A stretch of 40,190 nucleotides of DNA from Nitrospira sp. (GTDB lineage Bacteria; Nitrospirota; Nitrospiria; Nitrospirales; Nitrospiraceae): the NCBI GenBank assembly GCA_020853775.1, contig JADYYH010000007.1, forward strand, positions 1 to 40,190, written 5' to 3'. A program made the translations under genes and the position numbers. Every line of letters begins with the position of its first letter. Position 1 is the stretch's first letter. The notes beneath the pieces were generated by a model, which saw nothing but the letters and a program-made list of their open reading frames with translations, had not been told where the DNA came from and searched no databases. Shown piece after piece: positions 1 to 8,145 of the stretch.

Positions 1-68
1 CCTATACTCCCGCCACGTAGAGCCCCAACTTGGTGGGCGCCATCAACTAACCTCGAGAGGGAGGACTT

Positions 69-395
69 ATGAAGAAGGTGACCGTCTTGTTTTCTCTGAG
101 CCTGATCAGCGCAGCGTATCTCAGCCTTACCGGTTGTCAGATCGTGGCGTCTCCGATGGCGGGTGGAATCTACAACGAAACGAAGTATGGCGATGTGGCC
201 ACGACCCACAACAGCGCGACGAAGGAAGGCAAGGCCTGCGGCACGTCCATCCTCGGCTGGGTGGCCACGGGTGATGCCAGCGTCTCGGCAGCGAAAGCCG
301 CGGGCGGAATCACCACGGTGGCGTCGGTTGATCACTCGGCAAAGAACATCCTCGGCATCCTTGGCGAATGGTGCACGATCGTTAAGGGCAGCTGA
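69..395 (+). CDS. TRL-like family lipoprotein
   Basis: This encodes a 108-residue lipoprotein. Residues 1-19 form a short positively charged and hydrophobic signal peptide that ends in the lipobox LTGC, with the lipidated cysteine at residue 23. The mature part (SPMAGGIYNETKYGD, then a G-x-ACG-x-SILGW-x-A-x-GDAS stretch and a C-terminal WCTIVKG) matches my memory of the TRL-like family, small bacterial lipoproteins of unknown function. A strong ribosome site, GAGGGAGGA, lies just upstream of the ATG. A strong hairpin terminator follows 24 bases after the stop, so the gene is probably transcribed as a short unit. The 68 bases before it contain no complete gene. Family assignment is fairly sure; function is unknown. 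Confidence 0.8.
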   Translation: MKKVTVLFSLSLISAAYLSLTGCQIVASPMAGGIYNETKYGDVATTHNSATKEGKACGTSILGWVATGDASVSAAKAAGGITTVASVDHSAKNILGILGEWCTIVKGS

Positions 396-418
396 TCACG
401 CTTGTTGTCCCTCTGAGG

Positions 419-458
419 AAAGGGTCTTCGGGATGTGCTCCCGAAGACCCTTTTTCTT
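419..458 (+). terminator. Strong intrinsic terminator after the TRL lipoprotein gene
   Basis: An 11-base perfect stem, GGGTCTTCGGG (422-432) with CCCGAAGACCC (440-450), is extended by A-T pairs on the outside. The loop is 7 bases (433-439) and a T-rich tract follows at 451-459. This is a textbook Rho-independent terminator. It also shows that an upstream ATG for the next gene at 435, inside the loop, is not the real start. Confidence 0.93.
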
Positions 459-491
459 TCTCTGCCCCAGCCATGGTACGCTACGTCGCGT

Positions 492-1124
492 ATGTGGTTT
501 CCCCTCCTCGTCATGATGCTCTCCGCTTCGTTCTGGGCCCCCATGCCGGCAAGTAGCGCTGAATTCGGTGAAATATATTTGGGTGGGTATCTGTTCGGAA
601 GCTGGCCTCATGATCAGCAGCTCTTCAACCAGGGCAGCACGGTACCGGCATCCATTCAGCCAGGGATCGGCCTAGGAGTGAAGGTCGGCCTCTTTCCTCA
701 CGCGACGCGCCGGATGCTCGGCATCGAGGTCGATTCGTATGGCCACGGCGGGGCGCTCTCGTTCCCCAATACCGCCAACGGCCAGGCTCACGGCAGCGGG
801 CGCTCCGATCTTCTGGTGATGAGTACGATGCTGAACCTGATCCTCCGCTATCCCGGTGAGATGATCACGCCGTATATCGGCATCGGCGGCGGCTGGTCGC
901 ACGGCACTTTACTCAATCCCGACATCACAGGTCGGGCCGATAAGGACTTCGATTCGGCGAGTGCACTGGGATACCAGTATCTGGCCGGCGCGCAGGTCCT
1001 GGTGAGCCCGAAGGTCTTTCTCTTCGGGGAGTATCGGTATTTTTCCGCTAATTATCATTGGGACGCTCTCGCGGTGGATTTTCGCGCCCATTACGGACTC
1101 TTCGGAATCGGACTGCGCTTCTAA
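492..1124 (+). CDS. Small outer-membrane beta-barrel protein
   Basis: The product (210 residues from the ATG at 492) has a signal peptide in its first ~24 residues, ending near ASSAEF. The mature part is typical of small OmpW/OmpX-like barrels: alternating aromatic and small residues (IYLGGYLFGSW), PYIGIGGGWSHG in the middle, LFGEYRYFSA near the end, and a terminal strand GLFGIGLRF that closes with phenylalanine, the usual signal for outer-membrane assembly. The frame is open back to an ATG at 435, but that codon lies in the terminator hairpin, so 492 is preferred; no clear ribosome site precedes it. The hydrolase gene starts 6 bases after the stop, so the two are likely co-transcribed. The ligand or function of the barrel cannot be told. 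Confidence 0.75.
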   Translation: MWFPLLVMMLSASFWAPMPASSAEFGEIYLGGYLFGSWPHDQQLFNQGSTVPASIQPGIGLGVKVGLFPHATRRMLGIEVDSYGHGGALSFPNTANGQAHGSGRSDLLVMSTMLNLILRYPGEMITPYIGIGGGWSHGTLLNPDITGRADKDFDSASALGYQYLAGAQVLVSPKVFLFGEYRYFSANYHWDALAVDFRAHYGLFGIGLRF

Positions 1125-1130
1125 ACCGGC

Positions 1131-1892
1131 ATGAGTCTGCTCGATCAATTCTTCGTCTATCATCCGCATCGGTGGGAAGAGCGTGACTGGTCCGCCGTCG
1201 GTGGGGTGCCGTTGGAGGATATCTGGTTTCAGGCCGTCGATGGCACGAAACTCTTTGGTTGGTATGCGGAGAACTCGGCTACGTCAGCCGTGTTGCTCTG
1301 GTGTCATGGCAATGCCGGTAATATGACCCATCGGCTGGAGAATCTCAGTGCGTTGTATCGCCTGGGATTGTCGGTGTTCCTGTTCGACTATCGAGGGTAT
1401 GGGAAAAGCCAGGGGCGCCCGTCGGAAGAGGGACTCTACCGGGATGCGCTTGGAGCCTACGATTATTTGACAAAGGTGCGTCGAGTGAGGCCGGAACGCG
1501 TGGTCATCTTCGGCCGGTCATTGGGCGGTGCTGTAGCCGGAGAGCTGGCGACGCAACGCGCGGCCATGGGGTTGTTGCTCGAGTCCTGCTTTCCTTCGAT
1601 CGAAGCGGTCGCGCGCCACCACTATATGGGGCTGCCCATGCATTGGTTACTGAGTGCCGCGTTCCGGTTGGAAGACCGTCTGCCGCATCTCTCATTGCCG
1701 AAGTTGTTTGTGCATGGCGAACGCGACGACATCATTCCGCTCGAATTGGGCCGACAGGCGTTCGCCGCCGCGAAAGCTCCCAAGGAGTGGTATGTGGTGC
1801 GTGGAGCCGATCACAACGATGTGCCGTCGGTCGGGGGGCGAGCCTATTTTGCGAAGCTGTCCGCGTTCATTCACGCTGCCATCGGTCGTTAA
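1131..1892 (+). CDS. Alpha/beta hydrolase (Bem46/ABHD13-like serine hydrolase)
   Basis: A 253-residue alpha/beta-hydrolase-fold protein. Visible motifs are the oxyanion-hole loop HGNAGN (residues 59-64), FDYRGYGKS (85-93), the nucleophile elbow GRSLGG with Ser130, the acid in HGERDD (Asp199 or Asp200) and the catalytic histidine in GADHND (His228). This order and spacing fit the Bem46/ABHD13/YfhR group, cytoplasmic or membrane-associated esterases and peptidases of uncertain substrate. There is no signal peptide, although the short hydrophobic start could touch the membrane. It sits 6 bases after the outer-membrane barrel gene. The fold and triad are sure; the substrate is not. Confidence 0.88.
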   Translation: MSLLDQFFVYHPHRWEERDWSAVGGVPLEDIWFQAVDGTKLFGWYAENSATSAVLLWCHGNAGNMTHRLENLSALYRLGLSVFLFDYRGYGKSQGRPSEEGLYRDALGAYDYLTKVRRVRPERVVIFGRSLGGAVAGELATQRAAMGLLLESCFPSIEAVARHHYMGLPMHWLLSAAFRLEDRLPHLSLPKLFVHGERDDIIPLELGRQAFAAAKAPKEWYVVRGADHNDVPSVGGRAYFAKLSAFIHAAIGR

Positions 1893-2116
1893 CCTGGTAA
1901 AAAATCCCCGCATCTTCTGTATTTTTTCTAGGCAGATTCGGCTCAGTTGGTAAGATGCGATGGAGCGGTCGCGTGTCGGTCTGGAGATCGGCATCAGAGG
2001 GCTCCCTCATCTGGCAGCTGTCCGTATATTCTGCTAGAGTGCGTCCGCTTGCGCGCCCTGAAGACGTGTTGCAGCAACGTTCAATCCGCATGAGAAGCCC
2101 TCGGCGAGGAGGCAAG

Positions 2117-3100
2117 GTGCATCGGATAGGAGTGCATACGAGAAGGTTCATGGAGTTGGTGTCGGCAGTGTCCGTCCTGGTCATGGTGGGCTGTGCCGGT
2201 GGCCCGTCTCAAACCACGCGACAGACCGGTCTTGAAGTGGAATCGGTCGCACGAGAGGAGTTGCGAGCCAACGGGGTGAACGCGGTTCAGGTCGTCACTT
2301 CTCCAGCGGTCTCGTCGAACATGGTGGTGCTGGGGGCCAACAAGGCCGCTGCGCCTGCGGCCGAAAAGGAGCCAGCCGACCAACCCGAGGAGGATCCGTT
2401 CTATGACCCTTTCGCCAAAAGCGACGAACCTGCAGGCGGGGAAGAGTATGATCCCTGGGAACCGGTGAATACCAAAATTTTTGAGTTCAACCGACAAGTT
2501 GACCGGTGGGTGCTCAAACCGGCTGCGCGTGGATACAATGCCGTGGTCCCGAACCCGGTGCAGATCGGGATCAGCAATGTCTTTTACAACATGCGTTTTC
2601 CTTCCCGCTTCATCAACAATCTCGCCCAAGGGAAATTGTCCGGTGCGGGCACCGAGGTTGGCCGGTTTCTCTTAAATAGCAGCTTCGGACTGGGCGGATT
2701 GGTCGATGTGGCGAAATACATGGACATCACCACGCCGGAAGAAGACACGGGCCAGACGTTGGGCTATTACGGAGTGAAGCCGGGACCCTACGTCGTGTTG
2801 CCGTTTTTGCCTCCATTCACCTTGCGCGATCTCGTCGGCTATGTCGGAGATATTGCACTCAATCCGATCAATTGGCTGGTGTTTCCCATTATCGAGGTGA
2901 ACGGTATTCCTTCACTGGTGGCTCACCACAATCGGACCACCTCGTCCATCGCCCAAATCGGCGGCCGTGTCGAAGAAATCCTGAATGACCGCTCGTTGAA
3001 CCTGGAGAAGTTTCAAGGGGTAGAGGAAGCGACACTGGATTTGTACACGGCGGTGAAAAACGCCTACATTCAGAAGCGGCGGAACGCCATCAGGGAATAG
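2117..3100 (+). CDS. mlaA: MlaA (VacJ) family lipoprotein
   Basis: MlaA is an outer-membrane lipoprotein that removes mislocalised phospholipids from the outer leaflet and passes them to MlaC for retrograde transport. From the GTG at 2117 the product has 327 residues. It shows an arginine-rich start, a hydrophobic segment with lipobox MVGC (Cys26), an acidic and proline-rich linker, then the MlaA domain from YDPWEPVNTKIFEFNR (residue ~111), with NNLAQGK, RFLLNSSFG, GQTLGYYGV and GPYVVLPFLPPFTLRD. GTG 2117 is chosen because GAGGAGG lies 4 bases upstream; ATGs at 2090 and 2150 are alternatives, and the frame is open to 1955. No other mla genes are in the window. It converges on kbl with 3 bases between stops. 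Confidence 0.9.
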   Translation: MHRIGVHTRRFMELVSAVSVLVMVGCAGGPSQTTRQTGLEVESVAREELRANGVNAVQVVTSPAVSSNMVVLGANKAAAPAAEKEPADQPEEDPFYDPFAKSDEPAGGEEYDPWEPVNTKIFEFNRQVDRWVLKPAARGYNAVVPNPVQIGISNVFYNMRFPSRFINNLAQGKLSGAGTEVGRFLLNSSFGLGGLVDVAKYMDITTPEEDTGQTLGYYGVKPGPYVVLPFLPPFTLRDLVGYVGDIALNPINWLVFPIIEVNGIPSLVAHHNRTTSSIAQIGGRVEEILNDRSLNLEKFQGVEEATLDLYTAVKNAYIQKRRNAIRE

Positions 3101-3103
3101 CGG

Positions 3104-4294
3104 CTAGTTGATGATGTGGAGTTCGCGCCCCACGGTGGCGAAGGCGGCGACGGCCTGTTCGAGTTGCGCGCGGGTGTGGGCGGCGGATAGTTGGAGCCGA
3201 ATACGGGCCTGTCCTTTCGGCACGACCGGAAAACTGAATCCCACCACATAGATCCCTTCTTCCAGCAACCGGTCGGCCATTTTGGTGGCGACCGAGGCGT
3301 CTCCCAGCATGACGGGAATGATGGGATGATGACCGGGTACGAGGGTGAAGCCAAGCGCAGCCAACCGGCCACGGAGCCACCCGGCCTGCTCCATCACGCT
3401 TTTGCGCAAATCGTCGCCTTGCTCGACTAAGGCAAGCGCTTTCAGTGCGGCGGCGGCGATGACCGGTGGCAGGCTATTGGAAAACAGGTAGGGACGCGAC
3501 CGTTGCCGTAACAGCTCGATGAGTTCTTTCCTGCCGGTGGTAAAGCCGCCGGTCGCGCCACCCAGTGCCTTGCCTAGGGTGCTGGTGACCAGGTCGATCC
3601 GCTCGGCTACGCCAAAATGATCAGGGGTGCCGCGCCCGCCTTTGCCCAAGACCCCGGTCGCATGGCTATCGTCCACGACGACGGCTGCGTCGTAGCGGTC
3701 GGCCAGATCGGCAATGCGATCGAGTTTGGCCAGATCGCCGTCCATAGAAAATACCCCATCCGTCACGATCATTCGCACCCGGCTGGCAGTGGATTCCGCC
3801 AACCGCGCTTCCAGTTCCGTCATGTCGGCATGAGCATAGCGCAAGCGGGCGGCCTTGCAGAGACGAATGCCGTCGATCAGGCTGGCATGGTTCAGCGCGT
3901 CGCTGATGATGGTGTCTCGTTCATCGAGCAATGTTTCGAACAATCCGCCGTTGGCATCGAAGCATGAGCTGTAGAGAATGGTGTCTGCGGTGACGAAAAA
4001 GGTGCTGATGGCCTGCTCAAGGCGTTTGTGCAACTCGTGCGTGCCGCAAATAAATCGCACCGAGGCCATGCCGTACCCGTATTTTTCGAGCCCGTCCGCA
4101 GCCGCTTGGCGCACATCAGGATGGTTGGCGAGTCCGAGATAATTGTTCGCACAGAGATTGACGACGTCACCCTGCGCGACGCGGATCTCGCTGCTCTGCG
4201 GACTTAACATGTATCGCTCATGTTTGTAGAGACCGGCAGCGCGGATTTCTGCCAGTTGCTGTTCGACGGCGTGTTTGAGGGAGGTGTAGGCCAT
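3104..4294 (-). CDS. kbl: Glycine C-acetyltransferase (2-amino-3-ketobutyrate CoA ligase)
   Basis: This cytoplasmic PLP enzyme cleaves 2-amino-3-oxobutyrate with CoA to give glycine and acetyl-CoA, the second step of threonine breakdown. The 396-residue length is normal for Kbl. Visible signatures of the alpha-oxoamine synthase family are [14 protein letters not shown] (residues 46-59), the PLP-binding [10 protein letters not shown] (Asp208, His211) and STLGKALGG with the PLP lysine at 242. [21 protein letters not shown] is the stretch typical of Kbl rather than of BioF or HemA. It lies 66 bases downstream of tdh on the same strand, and the pair makes a complete threonine-to-glycine route. 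Identification is secure because of both the motifs and the neighbour. Confidence 0.95.
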   Translation of the reverse strand: MAYTSLKHAVEQQLAEIRAAGLYKHERYMLSPQSSEIRVAQGDVVNLCANNYLGLANHPDVRQAAADGLEKYGYGMASVRFICGTHELHKRLEQAISTFFVTADTILYSSCFDANGGLFETLLDERDTIISDALNHASLIDGIRLCKAARLRYAHADMTELEARLAESTASRVRMIVTDGVFSMDGDLAKLDRIADLADRYDAAVVVDDSHATGVLGKGGRGTPDHFGVAERIDLVTSTLGKALGGATGGFTTGRKELIELLRQRSRPYLFSNSLPPVIAAAALKALALVEQGDDLRKSVMEQAGWLRGRLAALGFTLVPGHHPIIPVMLGDASVATKMADRLLEEGIYVVGFSFPVVPKGQARIRLQLSAAHTRAQLEQAVAAFATVGRELHIIN

Positions 4295-4360
4295 GTTCTC
4301 GAAAGGCGTGAACCGTGAAGGTGAACCTTAAAACGGGGAGCTGGATTTGCGTCCCGTCGT

Positions 4361-5395
4361 TTACGGAAACAGGACTACTTTGCCGCATTGGCCGGACTTG
4401 ATCAATTCAAATCCTTGGGCAAAGTCTTTGAGCGGGAAGGTATGCGTCAGAACCGGGCGGATGTTGAGCCCGGCTTTGAAGAGACCGGCCAGGCGGTACC
4501 AGGTGCTGAACAGCCGGCGGCCGGTAATGCCGTGGACGCGAATGCCTTTGAAAATGACTTCATTGGCGAGATCGCAGGTCACGGGACCGCTAGGAATCCC
4601 GAAGAGCGTGACGCGGCCGCCGTTTTTCACGGCACGAAAGGCATGGTGCAGCGCGGTGGGGTGTCCGGACATCTCCAGCGAGGCATCGACACCTTCACCC
4701 TTGGTGATGTCGAGAATGGCCGCGGCGATGGCGTCCGGTCCGTCGGCCTTTGCGTTCAGCACATGGTCGACCCCGACCTGTTTGGCCAATCCGAGACGGT
4801 AGTCACTGACATCGGTCGCGATAATGGTGGCGGCGCCAGCCGTGCGGGCGACGGCGGCGGCAAAGAGGCCGGTCGGGCCGCAACCGGTAATCAAGACGGT
4901 GTGGCCGGTGAGATCCTCGACCAGTGCTGCATCCACGGCATTGCCCAAGGGTTCTTGCAGAGAAGCCAGCTCCGGGGGAATGTCGGGAGATGTTTTCCAG
5001 AGAACCGTCTCGGGCAGCACGAGATAGTCGGCAAACGATCCGTCCAGATCGACCCCGAGAATACGATAGTTCTTGCAGACGTGGGCTTGGCCGGTACGGC
5101 ATTGGAAGCAGGCGCCGCAGGTCAAATGTGATTCTGCCGCGACATAATCACCCACCTTCACCAGGCTCACATCCGACCCGACCGCGACGACCTCGCCGCA
5201 CATTTCGTGGCCGATGATTCGTGGCGGATGGATCCGACTGTGGGCCCAGGCGTCCCAATTGTAGATATGGGCATCGGTTCCGCAGAGCGAGGTCGCTTTG
5301 ACCCGGATCACGGCGTCGTTGGGACCTGGGGTGGGATCGGGACGTTCGGTATAGGTCAGGCCGGGCTGAGCGGCAGTTTTCACAAGCGCGCGCAT
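4361..5395 (-). CDS. tdh: L-threonine 3-dehydrogenase
   Basis: A zinc-dependent medium-chain dehydrogenase that oxidises L-threonine with NAD+ to 2-amino-3-oxobutyrate, which the downstream kbl product cleaves. The protein has 344 residues. Catalytic-zinc ligands are Cys38 in SLCGTDAHIYNWD and His63-Glu64 in GHE. The structural zinc site is Cys93, Cys96, Cys99 and Cys107. A Rossmann motif, ITGCGPTGLFA, follows near residue 170. The CGTDAHIYNWDAWA string is characteristic of Tdh within this family. The ATG at 5395 begins exactly where family members begin, yet no ribosome site precedes it; instead an extended -10 box ends 6 bases upstream, suggesting a leaderless message. Confidence 0.95.
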   Translation of the reverse strand: MRALVKTAAQPGLTYTERPDPTPGPNDAVIRVKATSLCGTDAHIYNWDAWAHSRIHPPRIIGHEMCGEVVAVGSDVSLVKVGDYVAAESHLTCGACFQCRTGQAHVCKNYRILGVDLDGSFADYLVLPETVLWKTSPDIPPELASLQEPLGNAVDAALVEDLTGHTVLITGCGPTGLFAAAVARTAGAATIIATDVSDYRLGLAKQVGVDHVLNAKADGPDAIAAAILDITKGEGVDASLEMSGHPTALHHAFRAVKNGGRVTLFGIPSGPVTCDLANEVIFKGIRVHGITGRRLFSTWYRLAGLFKAGLNIRPVLTHTFPLKDFAQGFELIKSGQCGKVVLFP

Positions 5396-5401
5396 GGGCC
5401 C

Positions 5402-5410
5402 ATTATAACA
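5402..5410 (-). promoter_or_regulatory. Extended -10 promoter immediately before tdh
   Basis: Read on the minus strand, positions 5410-5402 give TGTTATAAT, a perfect TATAAT preceded by the TGn extension. No convincing -35 box is seen at the right distance, as expected for extended -10 promoters. Only 6 bases (GGGCCC) separate it from the tdh ATG, so transcription would start at or next to the A of the start codon. Confidence 0.6.
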
Positions 5411-5547
5411 AGACCATCAGAAATGCCTAGCTGAAGCACAAACTTACCGGGTTCTGCCTCGGGGCGGTCTCGTCCCGGCTCCACTCCGATCCGATGGCGC
5501 CCAAAATACGGGTTGAACTGGGTAGGGCGCCTGGGTAGGATGCGAGC

Positions 5548-6573
5548 ATGCCGTACCAGCTACACTCCACATGCGCAGGTTTCATGCTTGGACTGGGTGT
5601 GCTGTTCTGCGTGAACCTGCCCCTCCCGGCCTCGGCCGGTCCGACCGCCAATCAGGCTCCGGCAGCCCCGAAACGTTGGGCGCAATTTGATCTGGTCAGT
5701 ACCGAGCCGGACGGGTCGGTGCAAGCCGGCAAAGACGTCGTGTTGAGCATCACGTTGGGCGGCGTGCCGGCGGGAATGGAATCCGTCATGGCGATGATCG
5801 AGTCAAACGGATTTCAAAGCCAGACCGTGTCTTTGAGTGAGGAGCCGACGGCTTCGGTCTACCAGGGCACAGTGATTCTGGAGCCCAATTCCACGTTGAA
5901 GAGCCGTACCACGGTGCATCCGAAGGCCGTGCGAGTCCGGGTCTCATTCGCGCGCGCGAAGATTACCGGACTGGAAGAATTTCTGAAGCGAGACGTCTAC
6001 GTGACGCTTGGCGAACCGCCTCCCCCTGATACCGAAGCAGAAGTCCAGCCAGGGCCGGTGGCCGAAAGTCCGGAGGCCGATGCGGCGGCCGTGCAAAAGG
6101 CGACGGAGCAAGCGATGGCCGTGAATGCGACGATCGCCGAGGAAGATCTACTGCCCCTTCCGCCGCCGGGAGAATCCAAAGCCTATTGGAAACAGGTGAG
6201 TGATCTGATCAGCCGGAATTGGAGCCGGCAAATCCGCTCCATTCGCCGTGCGCCCAGCAGTGAAACGGTTCGGGTGCAGTTCAAGATGTATGCGAGCGGT
6301 ATTGCCCAGGTGATTCAATTGGAGAAAAGTTCGGGGGCTCGTGACGTGAACGATGCCGGGCTTCAAACGATCATTCATGCCCAGCCGTTTCCCCCGATCC
6401 CGCCCGATATCGGCAGCGATGTCGTCGATGTGCATGTGCGTATGCGAACCGGGGCGAAAGTCGCCACGCGCGATGTGGAAATGACGGTGGAGAAAAAGCC
6501 GTCGAAATCCGCTCCACCCCCGGCCCCACCATCCAAAGAAGGAGCCGCGGGAAGCGGTTCTACAAAGGAGTAA
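5548..6573 (+). CDS. Secreted or anchored protein with TonB/TolA-type C-terminal domain
   Basis: A 341-residue envelope protein. Residues 1-31 look like a signal peptide (hydrophobic core, LPASA-G cleavage site) or an uncleaved anchor. Residues ~45-155 form a domain I do not recognise. A proline/acid-rich linker (~155-200) follows, then a TonB/TolA C-terminal-like module at ~207-300: YWKQVSDLISRNW, VRVQFKMYASGIAQVIQLEKSSG and AGLQTIIHAQPFPPIP are its classic landmarks. The tail is rich in lysine, proline and serine. Such domains usually contact outer-membrane receptors or Tol partners, but no ExbB/ExbD or TolQ/TolR genes are nearby. The yceI gene starts 2 bases after the stop, with its ribosome site inside this gene, so the two are co-transcribed. 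Start chosen at the first ATG; no clear ribosome site. Confidence 0.72.
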   Translation: MPYQLHSTCAGFMLGLGVLFCVNLPLPASAGPTANQAPAAPKRWAQFDLVSTEPDGSVQAGKDVVLSITLGGVPAGMESVMAMIESNGFQSQTVSLSEEPTASVYQGTVILEPNSTLKSRTTVHPKAVRVRVSFARAKITGLEEFLKRDVYVTLGEPPPPDTEAEVQPGPVAESPEADAAAVQKATEQAMAVNATIAEEDLLPLPPPGESKAYWKQVSDLISRNWSRQIRSIRRAPSSETVRVQFKMYASGIAQVIQLEKSSGARDVNDAGLQTIIHAQPFPPIPPDIGSDVVDVHVRMRTGAKVATRDVEMTVEKKPSKSAPPPAPPSKEGAAGSGSTKE

Positions 6574-6575
6574 CT

Positions 6576-7187
6576 ATGACGAAACGGACCGGTCGTGCGG
6601 TAGCCATGTGGTGTTTCGGGACGGGGCTTTTGTTGAGCGCAACCTTCGCGCAGGCTGAAACGGCGCGGTATGACGTGGATCTCGACCACTCAATCGTGGA
6701 GTTTAAGGTTGCCCACATGGTGGTGTCGAAGACGACCGGACACTTCAAGGATTACACCGGCTTTATCGAAATGGATCCCGATGCCGGAACGGTCAAAGCG
6801 CTTGAAGCGACGATCAAGACCGCGTCGGTGACGACCAATCACGAAAAGCGCGACGCGCATTTGCGCAATCCCGACTTTTTCGACGCCGACAAGTACCCGA
6901 CCATCACATACACCATGAAAAGTTATAAGAAGGCCGGCGACGGATATGTGGCGGTCGGCGATCTGACCCTGCACGGGGTCACCAAGGAGATCACGTTGAC
7001 GGGCAGCTTCAACGGCGTCGCGAAGGATCCCTGGGGAAACACGCGGGCGGGATTTACGGCTGAAGGCAAAGTGAACAGAAAAGATTTCGGCATGGTGTGG
7101 AACAAGGCGCTCGATAGCGGCGGCCTGGTGGTCGGAGACGACGTCTTTATCAGATTGGACATCGAATGCATTAAGGCGAAATCGTAA
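6576..7187 (+). CDS. YceI family periplasmic lipid-binding-like protein
   Basis: A 203-residue protein with a signal peptide ending at AQAE (about residue 27) and a full YceI domain. Hallmarks are YDVDLDHSIVEFKVAHMVVSKTTGHF near the start of the mature part, TTNHEKRDAHLRNPDFFDADKYPTITY in the middle, LTLHGVTKEITL, and DFGMVWNKALDSGGLVVGDDV at the end. YceI folds as a lipocalin-like barrel that binds isoprenoid-type lipids in the periplasm; in many bacteria it is induced by base or osmotic stress. AAGGAG lies 5 bases before the ATG. It is coupled to the TonB-C gene. Family assignment is secure; ligand unknown. Confidence 0.93.
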   Translation: MTKRTGRAVAMWCFGTGLLLSATFAQAETARYDVDLDHSIVEFKVAHMVVSKTTGHFKDYTGFIEMDPDAGTVKALEATIKTASVTTNHEKRDAHLRNPDFFDADKYPTITYTMKSYKKAGDGYVAVGDLTLHGVTKEITLTGSFNGVAKDPWGNTRAGFTAEGKVNRKDFGMVWNKALDSGGLVVGDDVFIRLDIECIKAKS

Positions 7188-7216
7188 GTCGAACCCCCTC
7201 CCACAGGGGCCACGCG

Positions 7217-7241
7217 CCTGCCCGGTTCCGTGCCGGGCAGG
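7217..7241 (+). terminator. GC-rich hairpin after yceI (possible weak terminator)
   Basis: A perfect 9-base stem, CCTGCCCGG (7217-7225) with CCGGGCAGG (7233-7241), encloses a 7-base loop. It lies 30 bases after the yceI stop. There is no T tract, so it may act with Rho or protect the 3' end rather than terminate by itself. The rest of the 280-base gap up to 7467 shows nothing else that I can support. Confidence 0.45.
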
Positions 7242-7467
7242 GTGAGCCAGCAACCGCGCATGTGGCGGAGTATCTCTCCCTTGAGATGCAGTCCGTCCTC
7301 CTCTCGTGACGCCGGTTTCAGCACACACAGCAGCTGGTCGAAGCCTAGCGAGGATGTCCCGGACGTCATGTTCGCTGTCGGCGCCGATGCTCCCGTTTCA
7401 GCGCGAGGAGGTCTTGGACGGTCAGCGAGAGGAGTGAGCGGTTGAATGGGAATCAAAGGACAAAACG

Positions 7468-8121
7468 ATGTGTATCAAGGAGACTAGAAAATTCGAGCCG
7501 GTCATCGGTAGGATACGCCGGATGTGGTCATGGAAACTGACAGGGGCGGTGCTGGCATTGATGTGGACGGTCGGCATCACGGACGCCGGGGCCTTGGAGT
7601 TTACGGCGGATCAGATCACCAAGATCAACGGCCGGACGCAGAAAGCCAATATTTTCTATCGCGACAACATGTGGCGGATTGAGCATCACACCATGGGACC
7701 CGTCAACATCAGCATCGTGCGCAAAGATAAGCAGGTCGTCTGGCTCTTGCTGTCGCGCATGAAGCATTTTAAGACCGTCCCCTATAAGGCCGAGCAAGAT
7801 CTCAAAGTCACCGAGCATCTGGAGGGTGAGATTTCGCGTGAAGAAATCGGCACGGAAACGCGCGAGGGCCATCCGACGACGCTGTATGAAGTGACGGTCA
7901 AGGAGGGTGAACGGACAGAGGTCTACTACCAGTGGCTCGCGACCGACATCCGCTTCCCCATGAAACTCGCCAAGAAAGACGGGAGTTGGATCGTTGAGTA
8001 CCAGCATGTCAAATTCCGGCCATTGATTGATTACCTGTTTCAGTTACCGCTCAATTTCGAACCATTGGAAGAATTTGATCACCAGCCGGCTGCTGCGGAG
8101 CCGAATCACCAGCCGATGTAG
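7468..8121 (+). CDS. Secreted LolA-fold-like protein (DUF4412-like), function unknown
   Basis: A 217-residue exported protein. The first 45 residues are a signal peptide with a long charged n-region, ending near DAGALE; an internal ATG at 7522 would give a more ordinary signal. AAAGGA sits 7 bases before the ATG at 7468, which is why that start is kept. The mature part (FTADQITKINGRTQKANIFYRDNMWRIE, VNISIVRKDKQVVWLLLSRMKHFKTVPY, then VEYQHVKF) has the rhythm of LolA/DUF4412-like periplasmic barrels. I would not assign lipoprotein transport from it. It is followed within 25 bases by a SUMF1-domain gene, so they form a probable secreted operon. Confidence 0.6.
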   Translation: MCIKETRKFEPVIGRIRRMWSWKLTGAVLALMWTVGITDAGALEFTADQITKINGRTQKANIFYRDNMWRIEHHTMGPVNISIVRKDKQVVWLLLSRMKHFKTVPYKAEQDLKVTEHLEGEISREEIGTETREGHPTTLYEVTVKEGERTEVYYQWLATDIRFPMKLAKKDGSWIVEYQHVKFRPLIDYLFQLPLNFEPLEEFDHQPAAAEPNHQPM

Positions 8122-8145
8122 GTGGTCAACGGATAAAGGAGCCTC

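Noticed and set aside
1930..1990. A D-arm-like tract (GGCTCAGTTGGTAAG) suggesting a tRNA
   Set aside because: No T-arm (GTTCGAATC-type) or acceptor stem follows at the right distance; the match is limited to the D-arm.
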